Shown: one piece after another, positions 11,654-22,700 of the stretch | Numbering within the stretch: position 1 is the first letter of the stretch | Layout of the letters: each line of letters starts with the position of its first letter | NCBI GenBank assembly: GCA_015680685.1 | Contig: MNCI01018376.1 | Coordinates: 143,062 to 186,432, forward strand | Source of the DNA: Gnetum montanum | Taxonomy: Eukaryota; Streptophyta; Gnetopsida; Gnetales; Gnetaceae | Direction: 5' to 3' | Length of the DNA stretch: 43,371 bases | Notes under the pieces: generated by a model | The model's input: the letters and a program-made list of their open reading frames with translations, nothing else | What the model was told of the DNA's origin: nothing | Databases searched by the model: none | Position numbers and translations under genes: made by a program

Positions 11654-12324
11654 TAGGTAATGCTTCAATGATGCAACCTACTATAGATATAGGATTATCT
11701 TATACGTAAGTATGTTGTGTTGATCATTTGCTAGTGAACACCAAATTTTGATATCTAATCTGAAGAATGTTCTAAAATTTCATATATTTTTTGAGCTATT
11801 TAATCTTTCTTTGATTTTTCAAAGATGAGCAGCAATTTCTTAGTCTTCTTAGTTCCATCAAGTATATGAAATATTTTTCTACACCATATAGTTCTCGCAA
11901 CATTTTTTTTTTGTTAAAATCAATCTTCTTAATTATAAAAAAATTTTGGTGTTGCATGTATGAAGAAAACACTTCCATTTAGTCAAATTACATATTTTAA
12001 TTTTTGTGAATAAGATTTAGTAAAGACATCCTCAAATTCATGTTACAAAAGCCAAAATGCATGCGGTGATAGTTTAGCTAGATGTTTGCAAATAATGCAT
12101 AAAAAATAGTTGAAGTGGCCTTAGTTCAAATTTCCATTTTTGAACAAACACATCATAGGCTTTAAATGATGCTATATTATGTAGAGATATAACTTCAGTG
12201 AAAGTTTGAATTTGACCTTCATGACATTCTAGGATGGGAACAGGGGCCAGGACAAGGACACAAACGCAATTGTAGGTGTAACGTACTGTATGCATGGGTT
12301 GTAGTAAAACGTAATCTATGTACT
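11654..12324. other. Spacer between two retroelements
   Basis: A+T-rich sequence between the outer end of the minus-strand LTR and the first base of the next element. Reading frames here are short and match nothing I recognise. No tRNA-like or LTR-like signal was seen. Confidence 0.5.
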
Positions 12325-12907
12325 TGTGAGAGATGTCCCAAAGTGGTGGTTCTCTTGGGCTCTCCCTATGGTTCGGGGGCCATGGAACACTTTGAGGCAC
12401 CCTCAGGTGACTCTCAAGTGTTAGAAAACCCACCCTGGCTTGGTGGTACCAAGTTAGCAACAAGACACCCTCTTGTTGCAACTCTCTTCTAAGTCCTCTT
12501 CATTCCCCTCTTCTCCGTGGAGAACTACATAGCCCTGATTCTATGGCGATCGTAGATATGTAGGCAGCCAAGACTCGATAGTTTTGGTGTGGCGCCAGGC
12601 CACACCTTGTACTAGATCGTGAGGGATCTGGGGGTGAGGCACCTTCCCTTGTAGGTGCATCGTCTCCCCTCCCACCAATGTTGTCTACAAGGTTGTGTAT
12701 GTGTTTGTTTGCTTGGTCCTCATTTTGGAGTTGGTTACCCTCCATGAGGTGCATTGTCATGTACGTTGAGAAGCTATGCTTCTGCTTGCACTCACTCGTG
12801 AGATGCTTTCTTGCTTGAGGTGTATTCCCCAAGTCTTCTGTCCTAGATCCATTGCATCTTCGTGAATTCCTTGGGGTGCTGGACAACGTCGAGACAATGT
12901 TGTTACA
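12325..12907 (+). repeat. 5' LTR of the LARD-like element
   Basis: Starts TGTGAGAGATGTCCC and ends GACAATGTTGTTACA. It aligns end to end with 18197-18779 at the same length. From the part compared by eye, roughly one base in twelve differs. The primer-binding site starts two bases downstream. Confidence 0.85.
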
Positions 12908-12909
12908 GA

Positions 12910-12922
12910 TGGTATCGGAGCG
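12910..12922 (+). other. Primer-binding site, initiator tRNA-Met type
   Basis: TGGTATCGGAGCG differs at one position from TGGTATCAGAGC, the usual plant complement of the initiator tRNA-Met 3' end. It lies two bases after the 5' LTR, the standard placement, and proves that the element is read on the plus strand. Confidence 0.85.
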
Positions 12923-15900
12923 TTTTTGAAATTGTGTTGGGATATGGTTGTGCTCTTTGATTGTGTTACTCCATTGAGCTTGTTTGGTTAATGGTCCCTT
13001 TGGATTGATACCTAGGTGATCTAGGATCATATCCTTATGTATTTTTGAAGAGTTTCCTGATGGCAATGCTCTACGCTCTTCATGAGGGGACAGATGAGAA
13101 ACTGTGAGCAACTGATGTTTGTTGCTCTCTGTGAGGATATAAAAGATGGCTTTATGGTGATGTCCTCCACTTATTTACTTATGGTTGGACTAGTTGTGAT
13201 TGTATGCGATATGATTGAGAGGAGTTCTACTAGCAACTCAGGAATTGTGTTGCTCAAGGAGCTCTCATCTCAGGTCTCCAGTGATTCATCTAGGATGAAT
13301 TGGACCTAGTCTCCACTTTGGTTTCCACCCAGATGACATGTTTCGAGATGGCATTTGTTGAATCGTGCAGGATATGATATCCTTGACACTCCCACTCACC
13401 CTAGATACAGTGAGTATGGGAAAATACAAATTGGGACAAGATGGTTCCTAGGTACCTTAGGATGGAGGTCCTTCGAACATGTGCTCTTGGTGAGCCTTGT
13501 TCTGGGTGGACTAAGATCGTTGCCGATAGACTTCATACATTTGTGCTTGCAATTGTATGTTTGTCTATTTGTGTATGCATGTCTTCTTGGTTGTGCTTTC
13601 AAATTCTGCATGTGTGTTATGTTGGTCATTTTTATTGTTCGTAATGCAAGGCTTAATGTTTTACGCGGTATGATGACTTATTGTTGGGAACGTTGAGGAT
13701 GCAATGGTTGTTTGTGTCATCCCAAAGCCAAATGTTTGTTGTCTTGTTTGACAACTTCTTGTGCATGAGGCATGATTGCCCTTATTGTTGATCTTTGTGA
13801 GTTGTGCTCCTTTTTTGAGCTAGTGGTGTTGCCCTTGGGCTTGTGGCATCACTATTTTGATTGGTGACATTTCTTGGTCACTCTGATTTGAAAACTACTA
13901 GTGTGGGTCATCCTATTGTTGGTTCTTGTTGAGACCGCACCTCTTTTGATTAGAGTCTTCTTGTGAATGCATCCTTCATGATGTTGCTCATTGTTGCGCG
14001 AATTAGTTTGATGTAGACTTGTTGTTGGATAGACCTTGGTCTTCCACCTTATTTTTGGGTTGAGATGACGATTGTCTATTGCCCATGACTCATATGATTG
14101 TGTTGAGATTTTAGTCTTGGTTGAGGCTAGTGTTAGTTGCTGGAAATGATTGTTGTGTATGAACCTTGAAATTCTGAGAGTGTGCTATCTCTCTCTTGGT
14201 GTGCCTCATGATGAAATTGTTTGTTCGAGTGGGGATGTAATTCATCCATCAATGTTTTGCATGATTGATCTTTATTGCTGAGGTCTTGATTTTTATGATG
14301 TGCGAGAGTGATATGACCTTGTTATATGATCATGCTTGATGGTTGTGTATGAGGCTGATGTGCTAATTGTGTTCCTGCTAACTTCTATATTTCTGAGCTT
14401 TTGTCTTAGTGTTTGCAAGTAGCATGGGTACAAAAATGCAGCCAGTTGTGACCTCAGTTGATTCTATGAGCACTATGTCTATGGGGAAGATATGTGCTCC
14501 TGAGACCTTCATGAACTGATTATTTGGTCTCAGAATCCCAACATTGGGTTGCGGATTTATCAGTACCTTGGCTGTGATGGATCAACATGTACATTATGAT
14601 TTGTTTGCCTCTCAATGCTGGGGGAGCACTAACAAAGGATGGTGATCTATCCTAGACCCTACAGATATTGGGCTAACAGATGGCATGAAATGATATCCTT
14701 GGCCATGCCGGATACTGATGGCCTAGGAGTGGCCAATGCAATAAGGTCCCACTATGACAGGATGGTGGATACTTAGTTGGTGTGTTTCATTATTTGATCG
14801 TTGCGTTCATGTCTCAAATCGTTTTCGTTCAATGTTACCCATGTAGTGGGTTCAGTGCGATGGTAGATCATGTATCTTTTGAGACAGTGGTGCAATGACA
14901 GATGATCATTTATGCTTCATGACAGAGACAGGTTTTTCTCAAAACAGCATGGTTCTTTCATGGTATGCTCTTGGTGGCCTAAATCTTCCAGCCTAGGATG
15001 GGCTTGGGTAGTTTGTTCTATAGCCTTTTAGGCCTGGGTAGCATTCCCAAATACCATGTATGTTCCCATATAAATGTATTCCTATCCTTGGGTGTGTGAA
15101 ATGTTCCCTTGTGGTATTCTCAATTTGGTTGTATGCACTCAAAAGTGCTGGATGTATTGCCTATGTGACTTAGTTGTCTCCTAGTTGTAGGCCTATGCCA
15201 CACTCTGTGACAAGGCCAAGCTTGATGTATGGTGTTTTTCGTAGCGCTTGTTTTGAAGCGTCCTCGCTATATGTTGTAAATGGCCATTGTGCCTTGATGT
15301 ATAATCCTACTGAAAACCTCATGGGAAACTCTTTAGTTGGATACAGTGTTGTAAGGAATGGACCAGGGCATGTCCTTGCCCATTATGCTCTTGAACTGGT
15401 GCCATGTGTTCTTGATGATGTTGGCATGCCTGGATGGTGTGTGCTTGGTGAATGTTCTTGAGATAGGACAAATCTTGGAAACACATTCTCTTGTGTTCCT
15501 AGACTGGCAAGATCTTGTCCACAGATGATCGATGGTAACTGAAATTCAAATCAATGTGATGTCTAGTGGTGGATTTGAGTCAAGTTTTGGGTATTGGCAC
15601 CTAGACTTGCTCTTCCATGTTGGAAGCGATCATGGAGCAGCTGTACAAATGTTGGGATGGTAGTCCATCCTTAAATAAATGACGTACAGATACAAAAATT
15701 GTGATTTCTCTTTGTGGCCTTGCTTGGTGGGCTTTAATGTGCTCAAAACACTTGAGCCGATGCTCTCATGATTGGGGGCTTCTAATGATTTGTGCATGTT
15801 GATGGGCTCTTGTGACTAATTGCTTTTGGTGCTTTGGAGGACTAGGATGCACTCTCATAGATTGGGACATATTGATGGCTTTCGTGGTCTATGGTGTGAT

Positions 15901-18184
15901 TCAATGATAGGGGACTCGTGGTGACTCGTGGTGCCTAATAGGCTATGTTATCTTGCTGAATTTTCCCATGTACTTCGTCCCTTATGTACATTGATGTCTC
16001 ACATAGTCCGTCCTTGATGTATTGTCCCATGTCTCTGGTGTGATGTTAATTCATGTTGGTGTTCTCACCTCTCTGGTGGGATAGCAAAGTTGATCCTGAT
16101 ATTACTTGGTGAATCCTTAATTTTATGAGGGATCATTCTCCATTTCAATGGATGCCCTCTTCAGTTCCTGAAATAATAAGGTAGGTGGCATTGAGACGGT
16201 TGTCTCCTATTTGGGACCTAGAAGTAGCTGATGTTTGGGACCTATTCTTAGCAGTGGTCCCAAGTTCATGAACTCGTGGGGCTTATTCTCAGAGACAGAA
16301 TGTTTTTACCCTGGTGAAGTTCATGAAACCTCCTTTGTGAGGTCGTGTTGTTGATGTAAATTAAAGGTACATATTGCTCTTCGTGTAAGCAAGGCATGAT
16401 ATTGTGTACTCTCTAAGTTTTGGGGGCTTCAAAGGAACTTGTTGGGGTTCTCTGGTAGACCATCCTTATTGTAAACCCTTCGAGGATGAATCGTTTTTTG
16501 TTTGAGTTGTAAATGATGTTGATGAAAGCCCATTCCATGTAAAACTATCTTAAGGACCTAGTCCTCCTATGGGCAAGATGTTGTTGTTGACTTTGTCTAT
16601 TGTTCAGGTTGAATGATAATAAGTAGTGGTGCAGCCTTGTCCACCACAAATTGATGTAAATGGGCTTGACTGGGATGTATGAAATAAAACCCAAATCTCC
16701 CAAAATGAAACAGAATTCCTTATTGATAAAATTTCAAAGGGATGTATTGCTTGGTGTCTCGAGTTGTTCTCAAGGTGAAAATTGAATCTGGGTAAGACTT
16801 GTGAACCCATGTCTTCCCTCAGCTGGTGACAGATCGATGATATGGTTATATTGGCTATATTGACTACTTGGACGTGTAGTATGGGTAAGGTGTAGTTGGC
16901 CTGCTATACTTACCTATGGAAGAAACCTCCCAAAGAGGATCCTTCCTGCAAGTGCAAAATCTAATGAAAGGTGTTGATCGTGAGACTAGCAGTCGTTCTT
17001 GACATAGTGGGGAAATGCAAATTCTAAGAACGTCGATGTTCCTCGGAGAATTCATGATTTGGTTACTCTCAGAGGTGACTCTGTATTCGTTCCTGGACCT
17101 AGTGTTCAGAAAATGGTGCTTGTCCCATAACTTGGAGTGGGAAGGATAGTTTGCATGTAGCAAATGTCGGTGATCCTTCTCCATGAAAGGGATATTATGG
17201 GTGCATTCGATGATGTGCTTACGACTGATATGAGACAGGTGATGGAGGATTGTCATGGGGTTGGCTGCCCAATTGACCCTCCACTTGTTCTAACATTTGA
17301 GTAGGCATTCTCAATGTTGGACAATCACAAGAGGTGTTGATGACAATTGGGGCTTGTTGTATGTTAGCCTCTTGGAGAAGTTTCCAAACAGATTTTTGGA
17401 TCTTCTCTCTTGTTGTGGCTATGAAATACTAGTGAATGATGAATTGAGGTATGCGATGCTGGTGTCTGCGGATGGCAAGGTCAAGCTCAAATGATCTACC
17501 CTTGTACCTTGTTTGTAAGGGAGAACATGCTTGACTCCCTTCATACCAGCTTGAACAAACATGATGAGAAAAAGAGAATGTGCATGGTACCAATGCACAT
17601 GGAATTATTGCTTAGATGGTTGCACTGGTGAGACCCCATGGGTCTCAATGCGAGTAGCAGAACATGGAGTTCTAGCAAGCATGAGTTACTTGCGGAGACA
17701 TGGCTCTTCGGAGCATGTCCTCCCTCTCGGTGTGATGTTCCCAAGTCCCTCACCATGGGTAGTGGCCCTGGTGAGCCCTAAAAAAAAATATCAATGGGTG
17801 CTGAGATGCCATTCACAAAGGAACTCGGCGGGACTTGCGGAAGAGGAGCTATCTTCTTGCATGAGTATGGGTTTACGCAAGAAGATATGTCTCTAGACCC
17901 TTAGAAGGGACGGATCTAGGGGACGCCTTAGAGACGTTGGCCATTTAGGTTGGACTCTCCCACTCGTACAAAGAAGGGAAGTCTTTGGGCTTCCTCCATT
18001 TACCCTTGTGTTTCATGCAAGGCATTGGATGGAAGGACGTATCAAGTGTTGGAGTTGATACCTTCCTTCAAGCCTGGCGTCTAAGGAGTTGATGGATCCC
18101 CAGAATTGACGGAGTTCCGAACCCATTTAGGAGTGTACACTCGAAGCTATCCTAGGCTCCGCTATGAGGACGTCGCTTCTTTGT
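12923..18184 (+). other. Non-coding interior of the LARD-like element
   Basis: About 5.26 kb with no recognisable protein. The longest internal frames (for example 15174-15461 on plus and 17256-16864 on minus) have no motifs I know, and their composition follows the skewed bases. The plus strand is rich in TTGTTG/TGTG words, especially 13600-16100. It may serve only as packaged RNA with cis signals. Confidence 0.6.
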
Positions 18185-18196
18185 GTGGGGGAGGAT
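18185..18196 (+). other. Polypurine tract of the LARD-like element
   Basis: The purine-rich run TGGGGGAGGA lies immediately before the TGTGAGAG start of the 3' LTR, as needed for plus-strand DNA priming. Confidence 0.7.
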
Positions 18197-18779
18197 TGTG
18201 AGAGATGTCCCAGAGTGGTGGTTCTCTTGGGCTCTCCCTATGGTTCGGGGGCCATGGAACACTTTGAGGCGTCCTTGGGTGACTCTCAAGTGTTAGAAAA
18301 CCCACCCCAGGTTGGTGGTACCAAGCTAGCAACAAGACACCCTCCTGGTGCAACTCTCTTCTAAGTCTTTTTCATTCTCCTCTTCTCCGTGGAGAACTAC
18401 ATGGCCCTGATTCTATGGCGGTCGTAGATATGTTGGTAGCCAAGACTGGATAGTTTTGGTGCAGCGCCAAGCCACACCTTGTACTAGATCATGAGAGATT
18501 TGGGGGTGAGGCACCTTCCCTTGTAGGTGCATCATCTCCCCTCCCACCAATCTTGTCTACAAGGTTGTGTGTGTGCTTGTTTGCTTGGTCCTCGTTTTGG
18601 AGTTGGTTACCCTCCATGAGGTGCATTGTCATGTACATTGAGAAGCTATGCTTCTGCTTGCACTCACTCATGAGATGCTTGCTTGCTTGAGGTGTATTCC
18701 CCAAGTCTTCTGCCCTAGATCCATTGCATCTTCGTGAATTCCTTGGGGTGTCGAACAACATCGGGACAATGTTACTGCA
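18197..18779 (+). repeat. 3' LTR of the LARD-like element
   Basis: Starts TGTGAGAGATGTCCC and ends GGGACAATGTTACTGCA. It has the same length as the 5' LTR. The polypurine tract abuts it, and after its last base the sequence changes abruptly from GC-balanced to A+T-rich host DNA. Confidence 0.85.
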
Positions 18780-19702
18780 ACTTTTTGCTTTTCTAAAATG
18801 TTTTGTTATCAAAATTGCAATGTAAATACTGAAGATATAGTATTACTTTAGCTATATATTTAATATTTGGTCTAAGGAAATTTTTTTCTTTTTAAATTAG
18901 TGAAATCATTAAGAATTGATTTTCACGTGAAAATAATCAAAACCATTGTTAAACTCGCTAAGCCTTAAATTTTGTGTTAAAAAATTCATCTTACGGTACA
19001 AAGTTATAATTATTTATTTTCTGTGACGATTGAACTACCTGTAATTGGCGTCTTGATGAAAAATAATAATTCTATTGAAAAAATTTATCTGGTCTAATGT
19101 TAACGTGATAATTATTTATTTTTCATGTTAAAGTCCAACCAATTAGTAATTGGCTTCTCCATTAAAAAAAAAATCATAATCCGAAACAAATATATCATGA
19201 TCTTCCCCTGAAAAAATAAACTATAATACAGAATATCTTACACAAAACTGTTTCTATCATGTCACGTTGTGTCTGTGCAGCTTTCCAGAATACTATTCCG
19301 TCCCAAATGCGTTAATCTTTGGAATTTAAAAATTTAATAAACTATACAGATACCTTTAACTGCAAGGTAACTTTATACATTTTAGAGAACACTTAAAACG
19401 TATAATACGGTTTGAAAGATGGTATACGTTCATATGACCGTCAAATTCCAGGCCTGCTTCCGAGTCCCCACATCAAAAACACGGAAGTTATCCATGCTCC
19501 TGTGCTGTGCTGGTTAACACGTGGTCTCTTGTAACTCACAAAAATGCAGGCAGTGATTAAAGGATTTCTGCCAAAATTCAAACTTTCGAAATGAGACCAC
19601 GCTTCTTCATCACATCTGCAGCAGCAGTGGTGAGGATGATGGCAAGCAGAAGAAGAAGTAGAACCAGAACCAGAAACAGACGCTTACTCGTGGCAACAAG
19701 CC
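18780..19702 (+). promoter_or_regulatory. FLVB upstream region
   Basis: A+T-rich DNA between the LARD-like 3' LTR and the FLVB start codon. It must hold the promoter and 5' leader, but no TATA box stands out. CTTTATACATT near 19370 is a weak candidate. The 3' LTR ends only about 920 bp upstream of the start codon, so the retroelement limits how far proximal control DNA extends. Confidence 0.45.
19517..19524 (+). promoter_or_regulatory. G-box / ABRE-like motif upstream of FLVB
   Basis: ACACGTGG contains the CACGTG core bound by plant bZIP and bHLH factors, common in light- and stress-regulated photosynthesis genes. It lies about 180 bp before the FLVB ATG, inside or just upstream of the likely 5' leader. 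A single 6-base core can occur by chance. Confidence 0.35.
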
Positions 19703-22700
19703 ATGGCTGCTTTGTCGACACAAGTTACAGCCAATTCCTTCACAATCGCCCCAAATCTTGTTCATGTACATGCAGCACAGTATGCAGCCTCTTCCTGGTA
19801 CAGAAAACCTGTACTTCCTGGTATGGCGAGGGCTAAAGTGAGTCCTGCCAAAGTAAGAGCGGTGGCCGCTCCAGAATTGTTGGTAGAACCAAAGATGTCC
19901 AGCATACTGGAGTGGGAACAGGGCAAGAGGCTCCAGACTCAGACAGTCGATATTGCTCCTGATGTTACCTGCATCAGATCTCTTGATTGGGACAGAGATC
20001 GCTTTGACATGTATGTACGACTCTTTTGGTTCATTGAATTCCCTTAGTTTAATAGCAATTTCACGAAAGTGCGAAACAATTTTGCCTAAACTAAAACCAA
20101 TTTTGCTCGTAATCCATAATAACATTTTTGATCAAAGTATAACTCTTGGTGCAATCAATTTCACTCACAGTACAAATTTGATGCAATCAATTTCACTCAG
20201 AGTTTAGATACAACTTTATTTAAAGTTACAAAAGCAAGCAAAAGCTTTCAAATCTTTCCAACTTTACATATCTGGTTTTATAACTTTGGATAAATTTATG
20301 TTTTTGTAACTGTGAGTGAAATTGCTTGCATCAAAAGGCAAATAAGGTGTATTTTTAAGAAAATTGATATTGATTATGACTGAAATTGGTTTTTGTTTAA
20401 GTGAAAACTCTCTTTGCTTCTTGCTGTACGTATGATTTTTTTAAAAAAAACTTAAAATTGTATGTAGTTATGGTTGCAAAGCCCTTGCAAGTTGTCGCCG
20501 AACAAGCCTGTGACATAAGTATTGTGTAAAAAAAAATCACCGAAGAAGCTCCGCATGAAGTAAGTAATACAGATATCGCATGTGCTGTAGCAAAAATTTC
20601 ATGAAGAAGTTTATTTATTAGCAATATGAACATTACTTAATATAACGTAATTATGCTGAGTTCCTTGTTTGTTTGCCTCTTATCCGTAACTCTCTTGAAT
20701 GATAATTACGCTTTGATAGCATGGTTTTTTGTTCTCTTCATCTGTTCATCATCATCTTGGCCCTGAGTCGGCCAGCTTAGTTTTGTTCAGTTAAACATAG
20801 TATTTAACTAGTATTAATTCTATGACTTGTCGGATTAATTGTAAGTTGCATCGTTATGCAATATTTATTCCCTTTTTGTTTCACTTTGCAAAGCTTGTTT
20901 ATTCGAATTGCTTTATGTTTTTCTTAAATCCTTGAATTGAGATTATTTTCTGGGCGACACTGTAAGTTATAGTTATTCCTTTTTTTTTCTGCATCTGCAA
21001 AGTTTATTTATTCAAATTGCTCTATGTTTCTCTTAAATCCTGGAATTTAGATTATTGTCTCGGCCACACTTAATGTTTCTAACTATCCATAATGTTTTAT
21101 TTTGCAGTGAATTTGGTTTGCAGAATGGGACGACTTACAATTCCTATATAATTAACGGAGACAAATTGGCTGTTATTGATGCCTCGCATGAAAAGTTCAA
21201 AGGTCTTTATCTTTCAGAAATCAAGCAGCAAATGGATCCAAGCATGATAGACTATATTATTGTGAATCATACAGAACCCGACCACAGCGGCCTTGTACCT
21301 GATCTATTAGAACTTGCACCGAATGCAACGGTTGTGGGATCAAAGACATGTATTATGTTCCTTAAAAACCTCGTCTTACGTCCGTTTAAAAGTCAAGTTG
21401 TTAAGGTTGGTAATCATCGGCTTTTTATAGAGTCACTTATGCTACTGTTAAATTTGGAAATTTTGAAGTTGTTATATCATGAGAGAAGCATGATAGCATG
21501 CGGTATTTTTTGCAGGGAGGAAGTACCCTAGATTTAGGTCAAGGTCACTTATTAGAATTTGTGATGGCACCTAACTTGCATTGGCCAGACACCATGTTTA
21601 CACTGGATCACGGATCTGGAATTCTCTTTACATGTGATGCCTTTGGGATGCATTACTGCTCTGACTTGGTGAGTTAACCCTATTCGTACTGATTTCATCA
21701 GTTTTGAACCTCCAGTCATCATTTTAGCTGCATGTCATAAAGGATGGGAATTGTTATCAAAAATGCAAATCATATTACAGTTTTTTATGTGATTTATCAT
21801 AATTTTTGCTATCAATTGCTGGTTGGTATGTTAGCTGATTCAAAACCATGACTTGGAGCCTTCAAATCAAAAGTCTTACCACTAGTCTAACACCTCATTG
21901 TTAGCAAACAAACATAGAAGCTGATAGCACTACTTCCTCACTATAGTAGGATAGCTGTGACCCACCAAACAAGAGTGTCCTACAATAAGGCTACCTCACT
22001 ACTCTACATCTAGAGGCGGAGGCAAGAATTGAACCCACAGCCTCCTTACTAAGAACACATTGTTTATAATATCTTTTATGTTTAATTTTTCACATGAATA
22101 CATTGTTTATTGCTTATTTTCATTGAAAGTAGATAAGTAAAACTCTACATCAGAATTCACACTCTAATTAAAGCTTTAAACAAAAACAAATATAAATTTA
22201 GTGTTGTTAATTTTACCTTAAAATCAATTTGGTTTACAAAATTTTGCTGATTTATGTCCGATTTATGCCATGATTTATTGCAAGTTTCTGATCTGATCTC
22301 TGATAAATTTCTCCAAATTGGGAAGAAACTTTTTTCTTGGAAGCAGTAGTTTCAACTGAATTAGTTAGTGATGACCATACAGCAAAGATGGTTTTTTATT
22401 TTAAATGCAGTAGATAATTTTCAAATCATAATATGGTACTTGGCAAACTACATCTCTTTAGATTCACAAATTGTTTATTGTAATTCTGACTTATGAAATA
22501 ATATTCCTTCTGAGCAGTAACCACTGCATTTCCTGTTCACAAATTTTGATTTATGATATATTTAAGACTTCAATTTTCGCAGTTGGTTGGATACCCTGAT
22601 GCATTAGACTGTAAAGTGGAATGATTTGTTTTCTGTTTTTTTTTCCTTGTTTTAAATAATAATACAGAAAATGTTAAAGTTTGGTAGTTTACGTACGCTT

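Larger units (their letters stand above)
12325..18779 (+). mobile_element. Complete non-autonomous LTR retrotransposon (LARD-like), 6.46 kb
   Basis: Two LTRs of identical length (583 bp) flank 5.3 kb. The 5' LTR is followed after two bases by an initiator-Met primer-binding site, and the 3' LTR is preceded by a polypurine tract, so both priming signals are present. No reading frame on either strand of the interior resembles gag, protease, RT, RNase H or integrase, and the longest frames overlap the LTR. By definition this is a non-autonomous element of the large-retrotransposon-derivative kind, mobilised in trans if ever active. The interior is conspicuously T+G-rich on the plus strand. The LTRs differ by many substitutions, so the insertion is old. 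I could not find a clean 5-bp target-site duplication. Confidence 0.8.

Noticed and set aside
12500-13111. 203-codon open frame on the minus strand
   Set aside because: It overlaps the 5' LTR and runs across the primer-binding site. A similar antisense frame recurs in the 3' LTR (18812-18489), so it follows LTR sequence and is not a gene.
16864-17256. 130-codon minus-strand frame in the LARD interior
   Set aside because: No recognisable motif, and composition matches the skewed background. The element is read on the other strand.
12316-18784. Target-site duplication for the LARD-like element
   Set aside because: The 5 bases before the 5' LTR (GTACT) do not match the 5 after the 3' LTR (ACTTT). 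Shifted alignments give only partial matches.
19591-19836. Upstream ATG and 81-codon frame overlapping the FLVB start
   Set aside because: It is in a different frame from the FLVB protein and Arg/Ser-rich by chance. The ATG at 19703 has a better context and leads into the conserved protein.
19610-20125. 171-codon minus-strand frame
   Set aside because: It is the antisense shadow of FLVB exon 1 and its flanks; the sense strand has the transit peptide and a correctly phased donor.
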